Positions 1 to 6,689 of a DNA stretch of 7,437 bases are shown here, piece after piece. The stretch comes from Gammaproteobacteria bacterium. GTDB lineage: Bacteria > Pseudomonadota > Gammaproteobacteria > UBA4575. The stretch lies in the NCBI GenBank assembly GCA_028281205.1, contig JANQKJ010000126.1:1-7437 (forward strand), in the 5' to 3' direction. The position numbers and the translations under genes were made by a program. How positions within the stretch are numbered: the first letter of the stretch is position 1; every line of letters starts with the position of its first letter. Below the pieces are notes generated by a model. The model worked only from the letters and a program-made list of their open reading frames with translations, had not been told where the DNA came from and ran no database searches.

Positions 1-216
1 GTTGTTTGCTAATGCTACTAACTGTACAACATCATTTGCCGCGACGCCCTCTTTTAGTGCCTTGTGGCCCAGTGCTCGATATACAGCGCCACTATCCAGA
101 TAATGAAAAGAAAAAATTGTCGCCAGTTTTTTTGCCAGAGTTCCTTTACCAACTCCTGCAGGGCCATCAATTGTAATTACAGGTGCAGATGCGTTTAACT
201 GTTCGCTATTGGACAT
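1..216 (-). CDS. cmk: Cytidylate kinase, N-terminal part (runs off left edge)
   Basis: Transfers a phosphate from ATP to CMP or dCMP in the cytoplasm, feeding CTP and dCTP synthesis. Only the first 72 codons are inside the window; the family is usually about 220-230 residues. Visible motifs are the P-loop GPAGVGKGT (residues 18-26), preceded by the strand VITID, and the nucleotide-binding segment LDSGAVYR (40-47), both typical of bacterial CMP kinases. The ATG at 216-214 lies inside the end of aroA, giving an 11-base overlap in a different frame, so translation is probably coupled to aroA. No clear Shine-Dalgarno sequence precedes the ATG. The first 11 or so residues before the first beta strand are a slightly long, non-conserved N-terminal tail. 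cmk following aroA is a very common proteobacterial arrangement, usually followed by rpsA, which would lie beyond the left edge. Identification is secure; only the full length is unknown. Confidence 0.95.
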   Translation of the reverse strand, partial: MSNSEQLNASAPVITIDGPAGVGKGTLAKKLATIFSFHYLDSGAVYRALGHKALKEGVAANDVVQLVALANN

Positions 217-1504
217 TAATACTTAATCCAACGCTATTGGCCAACTCTACAAACCCTGGAAATGAAGTCGCCACATTTTCACAGTCAGAAATTTCAATCA
301 CTGAGCTGGCTCTCAATGATGCTATCGCAAACGACATAGCAATACGGTGATCATGTGCACTGTTAATCTCTCCTCCAGAGATAGAACCACCTGTAATCCT
401 TAAACCATCAGGAAATTCTTCTACCTGTATGCCAATGCTTGCTAGCCCTTGTGCCATTTGGCTAATCCGGTCACTTTCTTTAACACGCAATTCTTCGGCA
501 TTAGTTACCCGTGTTTCACCTTTGGCACATGCGGCTGCTATACATAGAATAGGGAATTCATCGATAGCTGATGGCACTAAGTGAGTTGGCACCTGAATAC
601 CTTTCAATTGGCTAGATTTAGCTGTTATGGAAGCAATTGGCTCTCTCCCAACAGTGGCTTGATTGTGAATCACAATATTTGCATTCATTGCTAACAGAAT
701 ATCAATCACTCCAGTGCGCGTGGGATTCATACCAACATTATGAATCGTGATTTGCCCTTGTGGTGCAATACAAGCGGCTACTATGAAAAACGCTGCCGAT
801 GAAATGTCTGCGGGAACCTGAATATTAGTTGCCTGCAAAGACAAGCCACCTTGAATAGAAATGTTACCTTCCTGTACTGACACTGGATATGCAAATGCTG
901 ATAGCATCCGCTCGGTATGATCACGCGTTGCTTTAGATTCTTTAACTACAGTTTTTCCTTGCGCGTACATGCCAGCAAGTAAGATAGCAGATTTTACTTG
1001 TGCGCTTGCGACTGGTAATTCATAGATAATGGCATTAAGTTGATCAACAGGTTTTATTGTTACTGGTGGTGTTCCGTCTGAGCTTGTTGCTACTTGTGCG
1101 CCCATTAAAGCTAGTGGGTCACATACACGTCGCATGGGTCGTTTCATTAACGAGCCGTCGCCTACTAATGTCGTTGCGATTGATTGACCAGCAAGTAAGC
1201 CGGTTAACAACCTCATTGATGTACCTGAGTTACCTAAATCTAATGTGTCGGTTGGTTCGCGCAAGCCATGCTTGCCGACACCATGAACAACTAATTCACC
1301 TTCAGTAATGCGTTCAATCTTCACACCCATTTGTTGAAATGCACTCATGGTCGCTAAACAATCTTCGCCATCCAGGAAGCCAGTTACCCTGGTTTCGCCA
1401 TCTGCAATTGAGGCCAACATGATGGCGCGGTGAGAAATAGATTTATCTCCAGGCACAGTAATTTCACCATGCGCAGTTTTTTTAGGTTGTACGAGATATT
1501 TCAA
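206..1504 (-). CDS. aroA: 3-phosphoshikimate 1-carboxyvinyltransferase (EPSP synthase)
   Basis: Condenses shikimate-3-phosphate with phosphoenolpyruvate to give EPSP, the penultimate step to chorismate, in the cytoplasm. The 432 residues match the normal family length. Motifs in order: GDKSISHR (19-26, substrate-binding Lys and Arg), LGNSGTSMR (90-98), ASAQVKSA (166-173), DEFP (315-318, containing the Asp matching the catalytic Asp313 of E. coli), LRVKESDR (339-346, the second family signature) and DHRIAM (385-390). Leu99 stands where the E. coli enzyme has Pro101, which looks typical of the Pseudomonas-like subgroup. The frame has no usable ATG: an in-frame TAA lies at 1525-1523 and the first Met inside is residue 29. 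The start is therefore TTG at 1504-1502, with an ATT two codons upstream as a less likely alternative. No Shine-Dalgarno is seen. It lies 28 bases after tyrA, in another frame, and overlaps cmk. In Pseudomonas the TyrA and AroA domains are fused; here they are separate. Confidence 0.97.
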   Translation of the reverse strand: MKYLVQPKKTAHGEITVPGDKSISHRAIMLASIADGETRVTGFLDGEDCLATMSAFQQMGVKIERITEGELVVHGVGKHGLREPTDTLDLGNSGTSMRLLTGLLAGQSIATTLVGDGSLMKRPMRRVCDPLALMGAQVATSSDGTPPVTIKPVDQLNAIIYELPVASAQVKSAILLAGMYAQGKTVVKESKATRDHTERMLSAFAYPVSVQEGNISIQGGLSLQATNIQVPADISSAAFFIVAACIAPQGQITIHNVGMNPTRTGVIDILLAMNANIVIHNQATVGREPIASITAKSSQLKGIQVPTHLVPSAIDEFPILCIAAACAKGETRVTNAEELRVKESDRISQMAQGLASIGIQVEEFPDGLRITGGSISGGEINSAHDHRIAMSFAIASLRASSVIEISDCENVATSFPGFVELANSVGLSINVQ

Positions 1505-1532
1505 AGCAATTAAACAGGTGGTTTAAAATAAT

Positions 1533-2396
1533 TTATGAGTTGGTATAGCGATCACGTGCCGCTTTTGCCTGAGTGAAAATTTCTTCTATAGCATCACCGT
1601 CGCCCGCATTCAAACTATCTCGCAGACGATGCAAACTGGTATCAAAATGTTCTAACGCTTCCAGCAATTCCTTCCGATTCGCTAAACATATTTCACGCCA
1701 TACAATCGGATCACTGGAAGCAATACGTGTAAAGTCTGCAAACCCACCAGCCGCATAACGAAATATTTCATCAGTATGTGATTGCGTTGATAAACAATGC
1801 ACCAAGGAAAACGCAAGTGCATGAGGTAAATGACTGGTCGCCGCCAAAATCTTATCATGCTCATGTGGATTCAGGTGCTCTACATGCGCTCCTACTTGCT
1901 GCCACATCTCGGTAATCAAATTAATGCTGCTTTCACGCGAATTATCCATGGGAGTCAGAATAACTTTTCTTTGTTGGTACAAATCATCCATAGCCGCCGC
2001 AACCCCACTACGTTCTCTGCCTGCTATTGGATGCCCCGGAACAAAACATGTTGATTCTTGAGTACCAAAAACTTGTTTATAGTCATTAATAATATTTTCT
2101 TTGGTGCTGCATACATCTGTCATGGCTGCACACTGATTCGCCCAAGGTTTAAGTTGTGCAAATACACTTGCAACTTTCAACACAGGTACCGCTATCACAA
2201 TTACATCAGGTACTAGAGCACACTGATCAATACTAGTGTAGCCTGTATCTATAACACCAAGTGCGAGCGCTTCATCGATAGCATGTTGATTAGCATCAAT
2301 ACCAATAATCGATTGACACCATTGTTGTTTACGCAAACCGCGCGCCAAAGAGCCACCAATTAAGCCCACGCCTATCACACATAAATTTTTGATCAT
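1533..2396 (-). CDS. tyrA: Prephenate/arogenate (cyclohexadienyl) dehydrogenase, monofunctional
   Basis: Oxidatively decarboxylates prephenate to 4-hydroxyphenylpyruvate, or arogenate to tyrosine, using NAD(P)+, in the cytoplasm. The 287 residues fit the single-domain TyrA family without a chorismate mutase domain or a C-terminal ACT domain. An N-terminal Rossmann domain has GVGLIGG (9-15), and the acidic Asp34 at the end of the second strand favours NAD+ over NADP+. TDVCSTK (93-99) and GHPIAGRERSG (121-131) are the central family motifs and contain candidate catalytic or substrate-contacting Ser and His. The helical C-terminal domain carries SHLPHALAFSL (188-198) and DFTRIASSDPIVW (221-233); in relatives the Arg of FTRIA contacts the substrate ring-side carboxylate. 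Prephenate versus arogenate preference cannot be told from sequence. The ATG at 2396-2394 is 6 bases after the pheA stop, without an evident Shine-Dalgarno, suggesting coupling. No hisC lies between it and pheA. Confidence 0.95.
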   Translation of the reverse strand: MIKNLCVIGVGLIGGSLARGLRKQQWCQSIIGIDANQHAIDEALALGVIDTGYTSIDQCALVPDVIVIAVPVLKVASVFAQLKPWANQCAAMTDVCSTKENIINDYKQVFGTQESTCFVPGHPIAGRERSGVAAAMDDLYQQRKVILTPMDNSRESSINLITEMWQQVGAHVEHLNPHEHDKILAATSHLPHALAFSLVHCLSTQSHTDEIFRYAAGGFADFTRIASSDPIVWREICLANRKELLEALEHFDTSLHRLRDSLNAGDGDAIEEIFTQAKAARDRYTNS

Positions 2397-2402
2397 GACA
2401 AT

Positions 2403-3485
2403 TTATAAAACAGCTTTAGGATAAGAGCCGAGAATATTTACCATATCTGAAGCTTCAATTAATTCATTGATAGCATGTTGTAAAGGCTCATCATCTACAT
2501 GACCTTCCAAATCTAAAAAGAATACATATTCCCAATTCACACCACGAGATGGACGCGACTCTATGCGTGTCATACTGACGTTATTTTTAGCAAACGGTTG
2601 CAGCAAACTGTATAGCGCTCCAGGTCTATTCGGCGCACTAACTAATAAACTGGTTTTATCCACTCCAGATGGAGCAACAGAATTCGAACCAATAATTAAG
2701 AACCGCGTGGTATTATCAGGCATATCTTCAATATTTCTAGCCAGAATATTTAGACCATATTTATCTGCCGCAGAGCGACTTGCGATCGCTGCCACTCCGG
2801 CATTTTCACTGGCATTAATAGCAGCTTGCGCATTACTTGCAACGGGTTCACGCACGATGGATGGTATATTTGAATCTAACCATTTGCGACATTGCCCGAT
2901 TGCTTGTTGATGAGAATTAATCAACGTTACATCTTTCAAATCTGTCTCTTGTGACAACAAGTAATGATGGATTCGCAACTCAACCTCACCTACTATCTTT
3001 AATGGTGAACGAGTGAAATTATCTAAAGTATGCGTAATGACGCCTTCAGTTGAATTTTCAATTGGCACCACACCGTAATTTGCAGCACCGGATTCAACTT
3101 CACGGAATACTTCACTAATTGAATTCAGCGCAGTTGTTTGCACAGAATGACCAAAGTGTTTTAAGGCAGCTTCTTCAGTAAAAGTTCCTTCCGGCCCAAG
3201 AAACGCAATATTCAACTGTCTCTCTACTGCAAGACAGGCCGACATGACCTCACGAATCAGGCGTGCCATCTCTTCGTCAGAAAGAGGACCCGGATTTAAT
3301 TCTGCAACTCTTCTCAAAACATTGGCTTCTCTCTCTGGGCGATAAAATTGACAATCATCTTGTCCATTCTCACGCTTGTATGCGCCCACTTCTGAAGCAC
3401 ATTTCGCACGCGCAGAAATAATCTCCAACAACTGCTTATCAAGTTGGTCAATTTGCGCACGCAATTGTTCTAACTTATCACTCAT
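2403..3485 (-). CDS. pheA: Bifunctional chorismate mutase/prephenate dehydratase (P-protein)
   Basis: Converts chorismate to prephenate and then to phenylpyruvate, committing carbon to phenylalanine; cytoplasmic. I choose the ATG at 3485-3483, giving 360 residues. A TTG one codon upstream (3488-3486) is also open and would add one residue; residue numbers below count from that TTG. Domains: an AroQ helical chorismate mutase at about 5-90 (Arg-rich helices, KRE at 38-40, PERE at 51-54); prephenate dehydratase at about 93-270 with GPEGTFTEEAA (98-108), VVPIENSTEG (140-149), NSHQQAIGQC (191-200) and the TRF motif (261-263), whose Thr is catalytic in E. coli; and an ACT regulatory domain at about 280-361 with GAL (290-292) and ESRP (310-313), the phenylalanine-binding motifs. 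Intact motifs predict feedback inhibition by phenylalanine. It is first in the operon with tyrA, aroA and cmk. Its usual upstream neighbour serC is absent, replaced by a tRNA-like gene on the other strand. Confidence 0.96.
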   Translation of the reverse strand: MSDKLEQLRAQIDQLDKQLLEIISARAKCASEVGAYKRENGQDDCQFYRPEREANVLRRVAELNPGPLSDEEMARLIREVMSACLAVERQLNIAFLGPEGTFTEEAALKHFGHSVQTTALNSISEVFREVESGAANYGVVPIENSTEGVITHTLDNFTRSPLKIVGEVELRIHHYLLSQETDLKDVTLINSHQQAIGQCRKWLDSNIPSIVREPVASNAQAAINASENAGVAAIASRSAADKYGLNILARNIEDMPDNTTRFLIIGSNSVAPSGVDKTSLLVSAPNRPGALYSLLQPFAKNNVSMTRIESRPSRGVNWEYVFFLDLEGHVDDEPLQHAINELIEASDMVNILGSYPKAVL

Positions 3486-3486
3486 C

Positions 3487-3506
3487 AAGATTAATCTTTA
3501 GTTATA
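3487..3506 (-). promoter_or_regulatory. Palindrome and possible -10 box ahead of pheA
   Basis: A perfect 12-base palindrome, AAGATTAATCTT, occupies 3487-3498, one base before the pheA ATG. Just upstream on the minus strand TATAAC (3506-3501) matches five of six bases of a -10 box. No convincing -35 box sits 16-18 bases further up. If this -10 is used, the mRNA would start near 3494, leaving a leader of only about 9 bases, and the palindrome would straddle the start point, where a repressor could act. In A+T-rich DNA both elements can arise by chance, so this is a suggestion only. Confidence 0.25.
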
Positions 3507-3595
3507 CAGATTAGAAAAATATTGAACCGATGCTCATTCTTATCAAATGGCCCGTGCTAGAGTAGTTAACACTTGTAGAAAATACAACTCAAATT

Positions 3596-3671
3596 AGGCG
3601 CGTAGCTCAGTGGCAGAGCACTGCTCATACTTGGCAGAAGCCGGAGGTTCAATTCCTACCCGCGCCTACCA
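3596..3671 (+). tRNA. tRNA-Val-like gene (UAC at anticodon position), structurally abnormal, possibly a pseudogene
   Basis: A 76-base cloverleaf with an encoded CCA end (3669-3671). The acceptor stem is seven perfect pairs (3596-3602 with 3661-3667). U8-A9 and the D stem GCTC/GAGC (3605-3608, 3616-3619) are normal, with GG in the D loop. The anticodon stem has five pairs (3621-3625 with 3633-3637), the last being T-G. The seven-base loop is CATACTT, so positions 34-36 read TAC (valine), and A35, C36 and A73 agree with valine identity. Two faults stand out: position 33, almost always U, is A, and position 37, normally a purine, is T. The T stem also needs a bulged A (3658) to pair, although the T loop TTCAATT is canonical. 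It faces wecB tail to tail. Either it is a decayed tRNA copy, an unusual tRNA, or the bases are wrong. That it is tRNA-derived is clear; its function is uncertain. Confidence 0.75.
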
Positions 3672-3686
3672 ATGCTTCCTAGAAAC

Positions 3687-4775
3687 CTAAAGTCTTTTAT
3701 GCAAGCTCTCGACAACGCGTTGTGCAGTTGCCCCATCCCACAGCTCAGGGCATTGTCCTTTCTTCCACTCACCTGCCAACACCTTATTTACTTCAGCTTC
3801 TAATACACTAGGCTGAATGAGTTGATTGGTTCCCTGAGTAATCGTAATAGGTCTTTCAGTATTTTCACGCAATGTCAGACAGGGAATATTTAAATAAGTT
3901 GTCTCTTCCTGAATGCCGCCAGAGTCTGTGATTACCAACTTAGACTGGGTAACAAGATTCATAAACTGAATATAGCCTTGTGGTTCAATCACCATTACGT
4001 TTTCGTCTGCTTCCAGCCGCTCTAGCAAATCAAAGTCAGTTAATTTCTGTCGCGTACGCGGATGCACCGGAAACACTAACTGACACTTATGTGAAACGTT
4101 AATTATCTGATCAATAATTTCATTTAGAATATCGCTATTATCAACATTGGATGGACGGTGCATAGTAACGACGGCAAATTCTCCAGCACCCAAACCTAGA
4201 TTTCCAACAGTAGCATCAGCTTCAATTTGATGACGCATCATTTCAAATGAATCAATCATTATATTACCGACTAAATCGATTTTACTTGCATCGACACCTT
4301 CCAGTTTTAAATTTTCATTACCGTCTATTGATGGCGTCCATAGCAAATTAGCTAATCTGTCCGTAACAACTCGATTGACTTCTTCAGGCATACGCATATC
4401 TCCACTACGCAGCCCAGCCTCTAAATGTGCAACCGGTATCCATAACTTTGCACCCACTAGCGTGCATGCTGCAGTAGAATTTACATCTCCCACTACCACC
4501 ACCCAATCAGGTCGATGTTGATTAACAATCTTTTCGTAGGCAATCATCACTCCGCCTGTTTGTTCTGCATGTGAACCACTTCCCACATTTAAATGGAAAT
4601 CTGGTTTTGGCATTTTCAAGTCTTGAAAAAATGCATCCGACATATTGGCATCATAATGTTGCCCAGTATGAATAAGTACCGGCTGACACCAATCTGTTGC
4701 AGCGATCGCATGGTAAAGAGGTGCAATTTTCATAAAATTAGGTCGCGCGGCAGCGATAAGATGAACTTTAGCCAT
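3687..4775 (-). CDS. wecB: UDP-N-acetylglucosamine 2-epimerase, non-hydrolysing
   Basis: Interconverts UDP-GlcNAc and UDP-ManNAc in the cytoplasm, supplying ManNAc-type sugars for exopolysaccharide, capsule or enterobacterial-common-antigen-like polymers. The 362 residues are a normal length for this GT-B fold enzyme. Visible motifs: an N-terminal AARPNFMK (9-16), retaining the Arg and Lys of the usual GTRPxxxK loop; TGQHYD (37-42); VGDVNST (95-101) and HLEAGLRS (117-124), carrying the acidic active-site residues; MPEEVNR (129-135); MHRPSN (205-210); SGGIQEE (285-291) and RENTERP (303-309), which hold the uracil and phosphates. All expected catalytic residues appear present. The ATG at 4775-4773 has no Shine-Dalgarno; its leader is A+T-rich with repeated GATTT units on the plus strand. 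It stands alone on its strand, divergent from the ligase, so it was probably acquired or kept with the envelope-polysaccharide genes. A dehydrogenase partner such as wecC is not in the window. Confidence 0.94.
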   Translation of the reverse strand: MAKVHLIAAARPNFMKIAPLYHAIAATDWCQPVLIHTGQHYDANMSDAFFQDLKMPKPDFHLNVGSGSHAEQTGGVMIAYEKIVNQHRPDWVVVVGDVNSTAACTLVGAKLWIPVAHLEAGLRSGDMRMPEEVNRVVTDRLANLLWTPSIDGNENLKLEGVDASKIDLVGNIMIDSFEMMRHQIEADATVGNLGLGAGEFAVVTMHRPSNVDNSDILNEIIDQIINVSHKCQLVFPVHPRTRQKLTDFDLLERLEADENVMVIEPQGYIQFMNLVTQSKLVITDSGGIQEETTYLNIPCLTLRENTERPITITQGTNQLIQPSVLEAEVNKVLAGEWKKGQCPELWDGATAQRVVESLHKRL

Positions 4776-5093
4776 GATTTTGATTTGATTTTATTTAGTC
4801 AAATGATTTAATTCAAAGAGCGTCAAACAACTATTAGCCCGTCCCTTTAATATACAATATCTAATTGCCACGATATTTGAGCAAGTACAAATTACTTCAC
4901 ATCATATTAACAAAAAATACTCTATACTATTTTGAGTACTCAGATGTCGGCTAACGTACCGCTTATCGCACTTTTCCGATCAAGCAGAGACTAATCTACC
5001 CAAATGACTAATTAATTACACTGACTGGGACAACATTTTCTCCATAAGCCAGATAAAATTGATCCTTTAAACTTCTTCATAACCAGCCTTTCA
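4776..5093. other. Divergent intergenic spacer between wecB and the acyl ligase
   Basis: This 318-base A+T-rich stretch contains no supported gene. It must hold the promoters of wecB (minus) and of the ligase-decarboxylase pair (plus). Elements seen: tandem GATTT(T) units at 4776-4792; an imperfect dyad AAGTA-5-TACTT (4883-4897); TTCACA (4896-4901), like a -35, but 21 bases before TATACT (4923-4928), too far for a good promoter; a TACTC/GAGTA inverted repeat flanking that box; and the 8-base palindrome GAGTACTC (4934-4941). No plus-strand promoter with correct spacing and no terminator stands out. Confidence 0.6.
4788..4816 (-). promoter_or_regulatory. Candidate sigma-70-type promoter for wecB
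   Basis: On the minus strand, TTGAAT (4816-4811, four of six matches to a -35 box) is followed after exactly 17 bases by TAAAAT (4793-4788, five of six matches to a -10 box). Transcription would start near 4781, about six bases from the wecB ATG, so the message would be almost leaderless. That agrees with the absence of a Shine-Dalgarno sequence. The surrounding DNA is very A+T-rich, so a chance match is possible. Confidence 0.35.
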
Positions 5094-6680
5094 ATGCAAT
5101 ACTTACTTCATTCACTACTAACTAATCAGGCACAAAAACGCCCCGATAAAATTGCGTTGGAATCAAAAAAAGACAAGCTTAGTTATAAAGAGCTTGACGC
5201 TTATACCTCAGCATTTGCCGGCGGCTATAACAAAATGCAACTACCCAAGGGAAGTCGTGTGGGTGTTTTCTTGCCCAAACAGATCGAAACAGTTACGGCA
5301 TTTTTTGGCACATTAAAAGCTGGCGGATGCATCGTTCCGATCAACCCAGTTTTAAAAGCCGCTCAAATTCAACATATTTTATGTGACTGTGACATTAGTA
5401 TCTTAGTCACCTCGCAAGCAAGATTAAAACAACTAACAAATCATTTGCCTGCCTGCAAGGCACTGCAAAAAATTGTTGTTATTGATTTAAACTCTGAGAA
5501 CGAAAGCGATGATACACTAACAACTGAAGTCGTTTCTTGGTATGCATTTACCCAAGTTAACACTTCATATGAAACCGATAACATTATTGAATCAGATCTT
5601 GCTGCTATTTTTTATACATCAGGCAGTACTGGCAAACCTAAAGGTGTAGTGCTCACTCACCATAATATGTACGTGGGCGCAGAAAGCGTTGCCAAATACT
5701 TAAAAAATTCTGAAAACGACAGAATACTTGCCGTGTTACCTTTCAGCTTTGACTATGGTTTTAGCCAACTGACTACCGCTATGCTTAGAGGTGCGACCGT
5801 CATTTTGCTCGATTACTTACTACCAAAAGATGTCGTCAAAACACTTGAAAAAACTCAAGCAACAGGACTTGCTGGCGTACCACCATTATGGATGCAAATA
5901 ACTAAACTGGCTTGGCCAGAGACAATAAAGAGTCACTTGCGTTACATTACAAATTCAGGCGGCGCTATGCCGCAAACTACACTTGCGCTATTACAGGACA
6001 AACTACCTAACACCGACATCTACTTAATGTATGGACTCACAGAGGCGTTCCGCTCAACTTATTTACCGCCAGAACAAGTGAATATTCGTCCTACTTCTAT
6101 GGGCAAAGCCATTCCCAATGCAGAAATATTTGTCATCAATTCGAATAATGAGGAATGCGAACCAGGTGAAGAAGGTGAATTAGTACACCGTGGGCCATTG
6201 GTTGCACAAGGCTACTGGAATGATCCTGAAAAAACTGCTCAAAGATATAAACCACTACCCCCATCATTAAGCGATGGACGCACAGTCACAGAATTAGCAG
6301 TATGGTCAGGAGATGCAGTGATTAAAGATGAGGAAGGTTATTTATATTTTGTCAGTCGTACTGATGAAATGATAAAAACATCTGGATATCGCGTTAGCCC
6401 AACAGAAATTGAAGAGTCACTACTGCAATTGAATAGCATCAGCGAAGCAGTAGCACTTGGGATACCACACCCAGAATTAGGCCAAGCTATTGTTGTGACT
6501 GTTACTAGCCCTGACAAAGATGATAATCTGGTGAAAGACATTCTTGCCAATCTAAAAAAGCAATTACCACCGTATATGTTACCGCAAAAAATTTTTGTAC
6601 ATGATACTTTACCTCGTAACGCTAACGGCAAATTTGATCGCAAGAAGTTATATTTAGATCTTGAAGATACATTCAAATAA
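5094..6680 (+). CDS. AMP-forming acyl/aminoacyl ligase, exosortase A system-associated type
   Basis: An ANL-superfamily enzyme that adenylates a carboxylic acid with ATP and passes it to a thiol (CoA or a carrier-protein arm). The 528 residues cover both domains. Motifs: phosphate loop YTSGSTGKPKG (174-184); FSFDYGF (217-223), with Asp220 where NRPS adenylation domains hold the substrate amino group; SGGAMP (288-293); YGLTE (313-317); SGDAV (405-409); the hinge region SRTDEMIKTSGYR (421-433); and PRNANGK (507-513), with Lys513 as the adenylation lysine. It is cytoplasmic, without membrane segments. The start ATG at 5094 precedes the conserved N-terminus by a few residues and lacks a Shine-Dalgarno. 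It is followed 9 bases later by a PLP decarboxylase, an arrangement I recognise from exosortase A (PEP-CTERM) exopolysaccharide loci, where a ligase of this type is found next to such a decarboxylase. The ligase fold is certain; the exosortase link and the substrate are inference, since no exosortase gene is visible. Confidence 0.88.
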   Translation: MQYLLHSLLTNQAQKRPDKIALESKKDKLSYKELDAYTSAFAGGYNKMQLPKGSRVGVFLPKQIETVTAFFGTLKAGGCIVPINPVLKAAQIQHILCDCDISILVTSQARLKQLTNHLPACKALQKIVVIDLNSENESDDTLTTEVVSWYAFTQVNTSYETDNIIESDLAAIFYTSGSTGKPKGVVLTHHNMYVGAESVAKYLKNSENDRILAVLPFSFDYGFSQLTTAMLRGATVILLDYLLPKDVVKTLEKTQATGLAGVPPLWMQITKLAWPETIKSHLRYITNSGGAMPQTTLALLQDKLPNTDIYLMYGLTEAFRSTYLPPEQVNIRPTSMGKAIPNAEIFVINSNNEECEPGEEGELVHRGPLVAQGYWNDPEKTAQRYKPLPPSLSDGRTVTELAVWSGDAVIKDEEGYLYFVSRTDEMIKTSGYRVSPTEIEESLLQLNSISEAVALGIPHPELGQAIVVTVTSPDKDDNLVKDILANLKKQLPPYMLPQKIFVHDTLPRNANGKFDRKKLYLDLEDTFK

Positions 6681-6689
6681 TCTCTTAAT

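Noticed and set aside
1208..1210. Leu99 in AroA in place of the E. coli Pro101, suggesting an acquired glyphosate-tolerant enzyme
   Set aside because: The surrounding motif reads like the normal Pseudomonas-type EPSP synthase, so this looks like subgroup background rather than a selected change.
1057..1308. Open frame on the plus strand (83 codons) inside aroA
   Set aside because: It lies wholly opposite a strongly conserved aroA region, has low-complexity hydrophobic composition and no recognisable domain: a shadow of the real gene.
1505..1532. tyrA and aroA as a broken Pseudomonas-type fusion gene
   Set aside because: tyrA ends with a proper stop after a complete C-terminal domain, aroA has a complete N-terminus, and the frames differ across the 28-base gap. 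Separate genes explain this better than a frameshifted fusion.
2563..2910. Open frame on the plus strand (115 codons) opposite pheA
   Set aside because: It is antisense to the dehydratase and ACT domains of pheA, without a family motif or a supporting neighbour.
4776..4792. Tandem GATTT(T) units before wecB as a phase-variation repeat
   Set aside because: There are only about three unequal units in a generally A+T-rich leader, too few and too irregular to argue slippage control.
4896..4928. TTCACA and TATACT as a promoter for the ligase operon
   Set aside because: The spacing of 21 bases is too long for a typical sigma-70 promoter, so it is not annotated as one.
6338..6676. Open frame on the minus strand (112 codons) opposite the ligase 3' end
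   Set aside because: The plus-strand frame here encodes the conserved hinge and catalytic lysine motifs of the ligase, so the antisense frame is a shadow.
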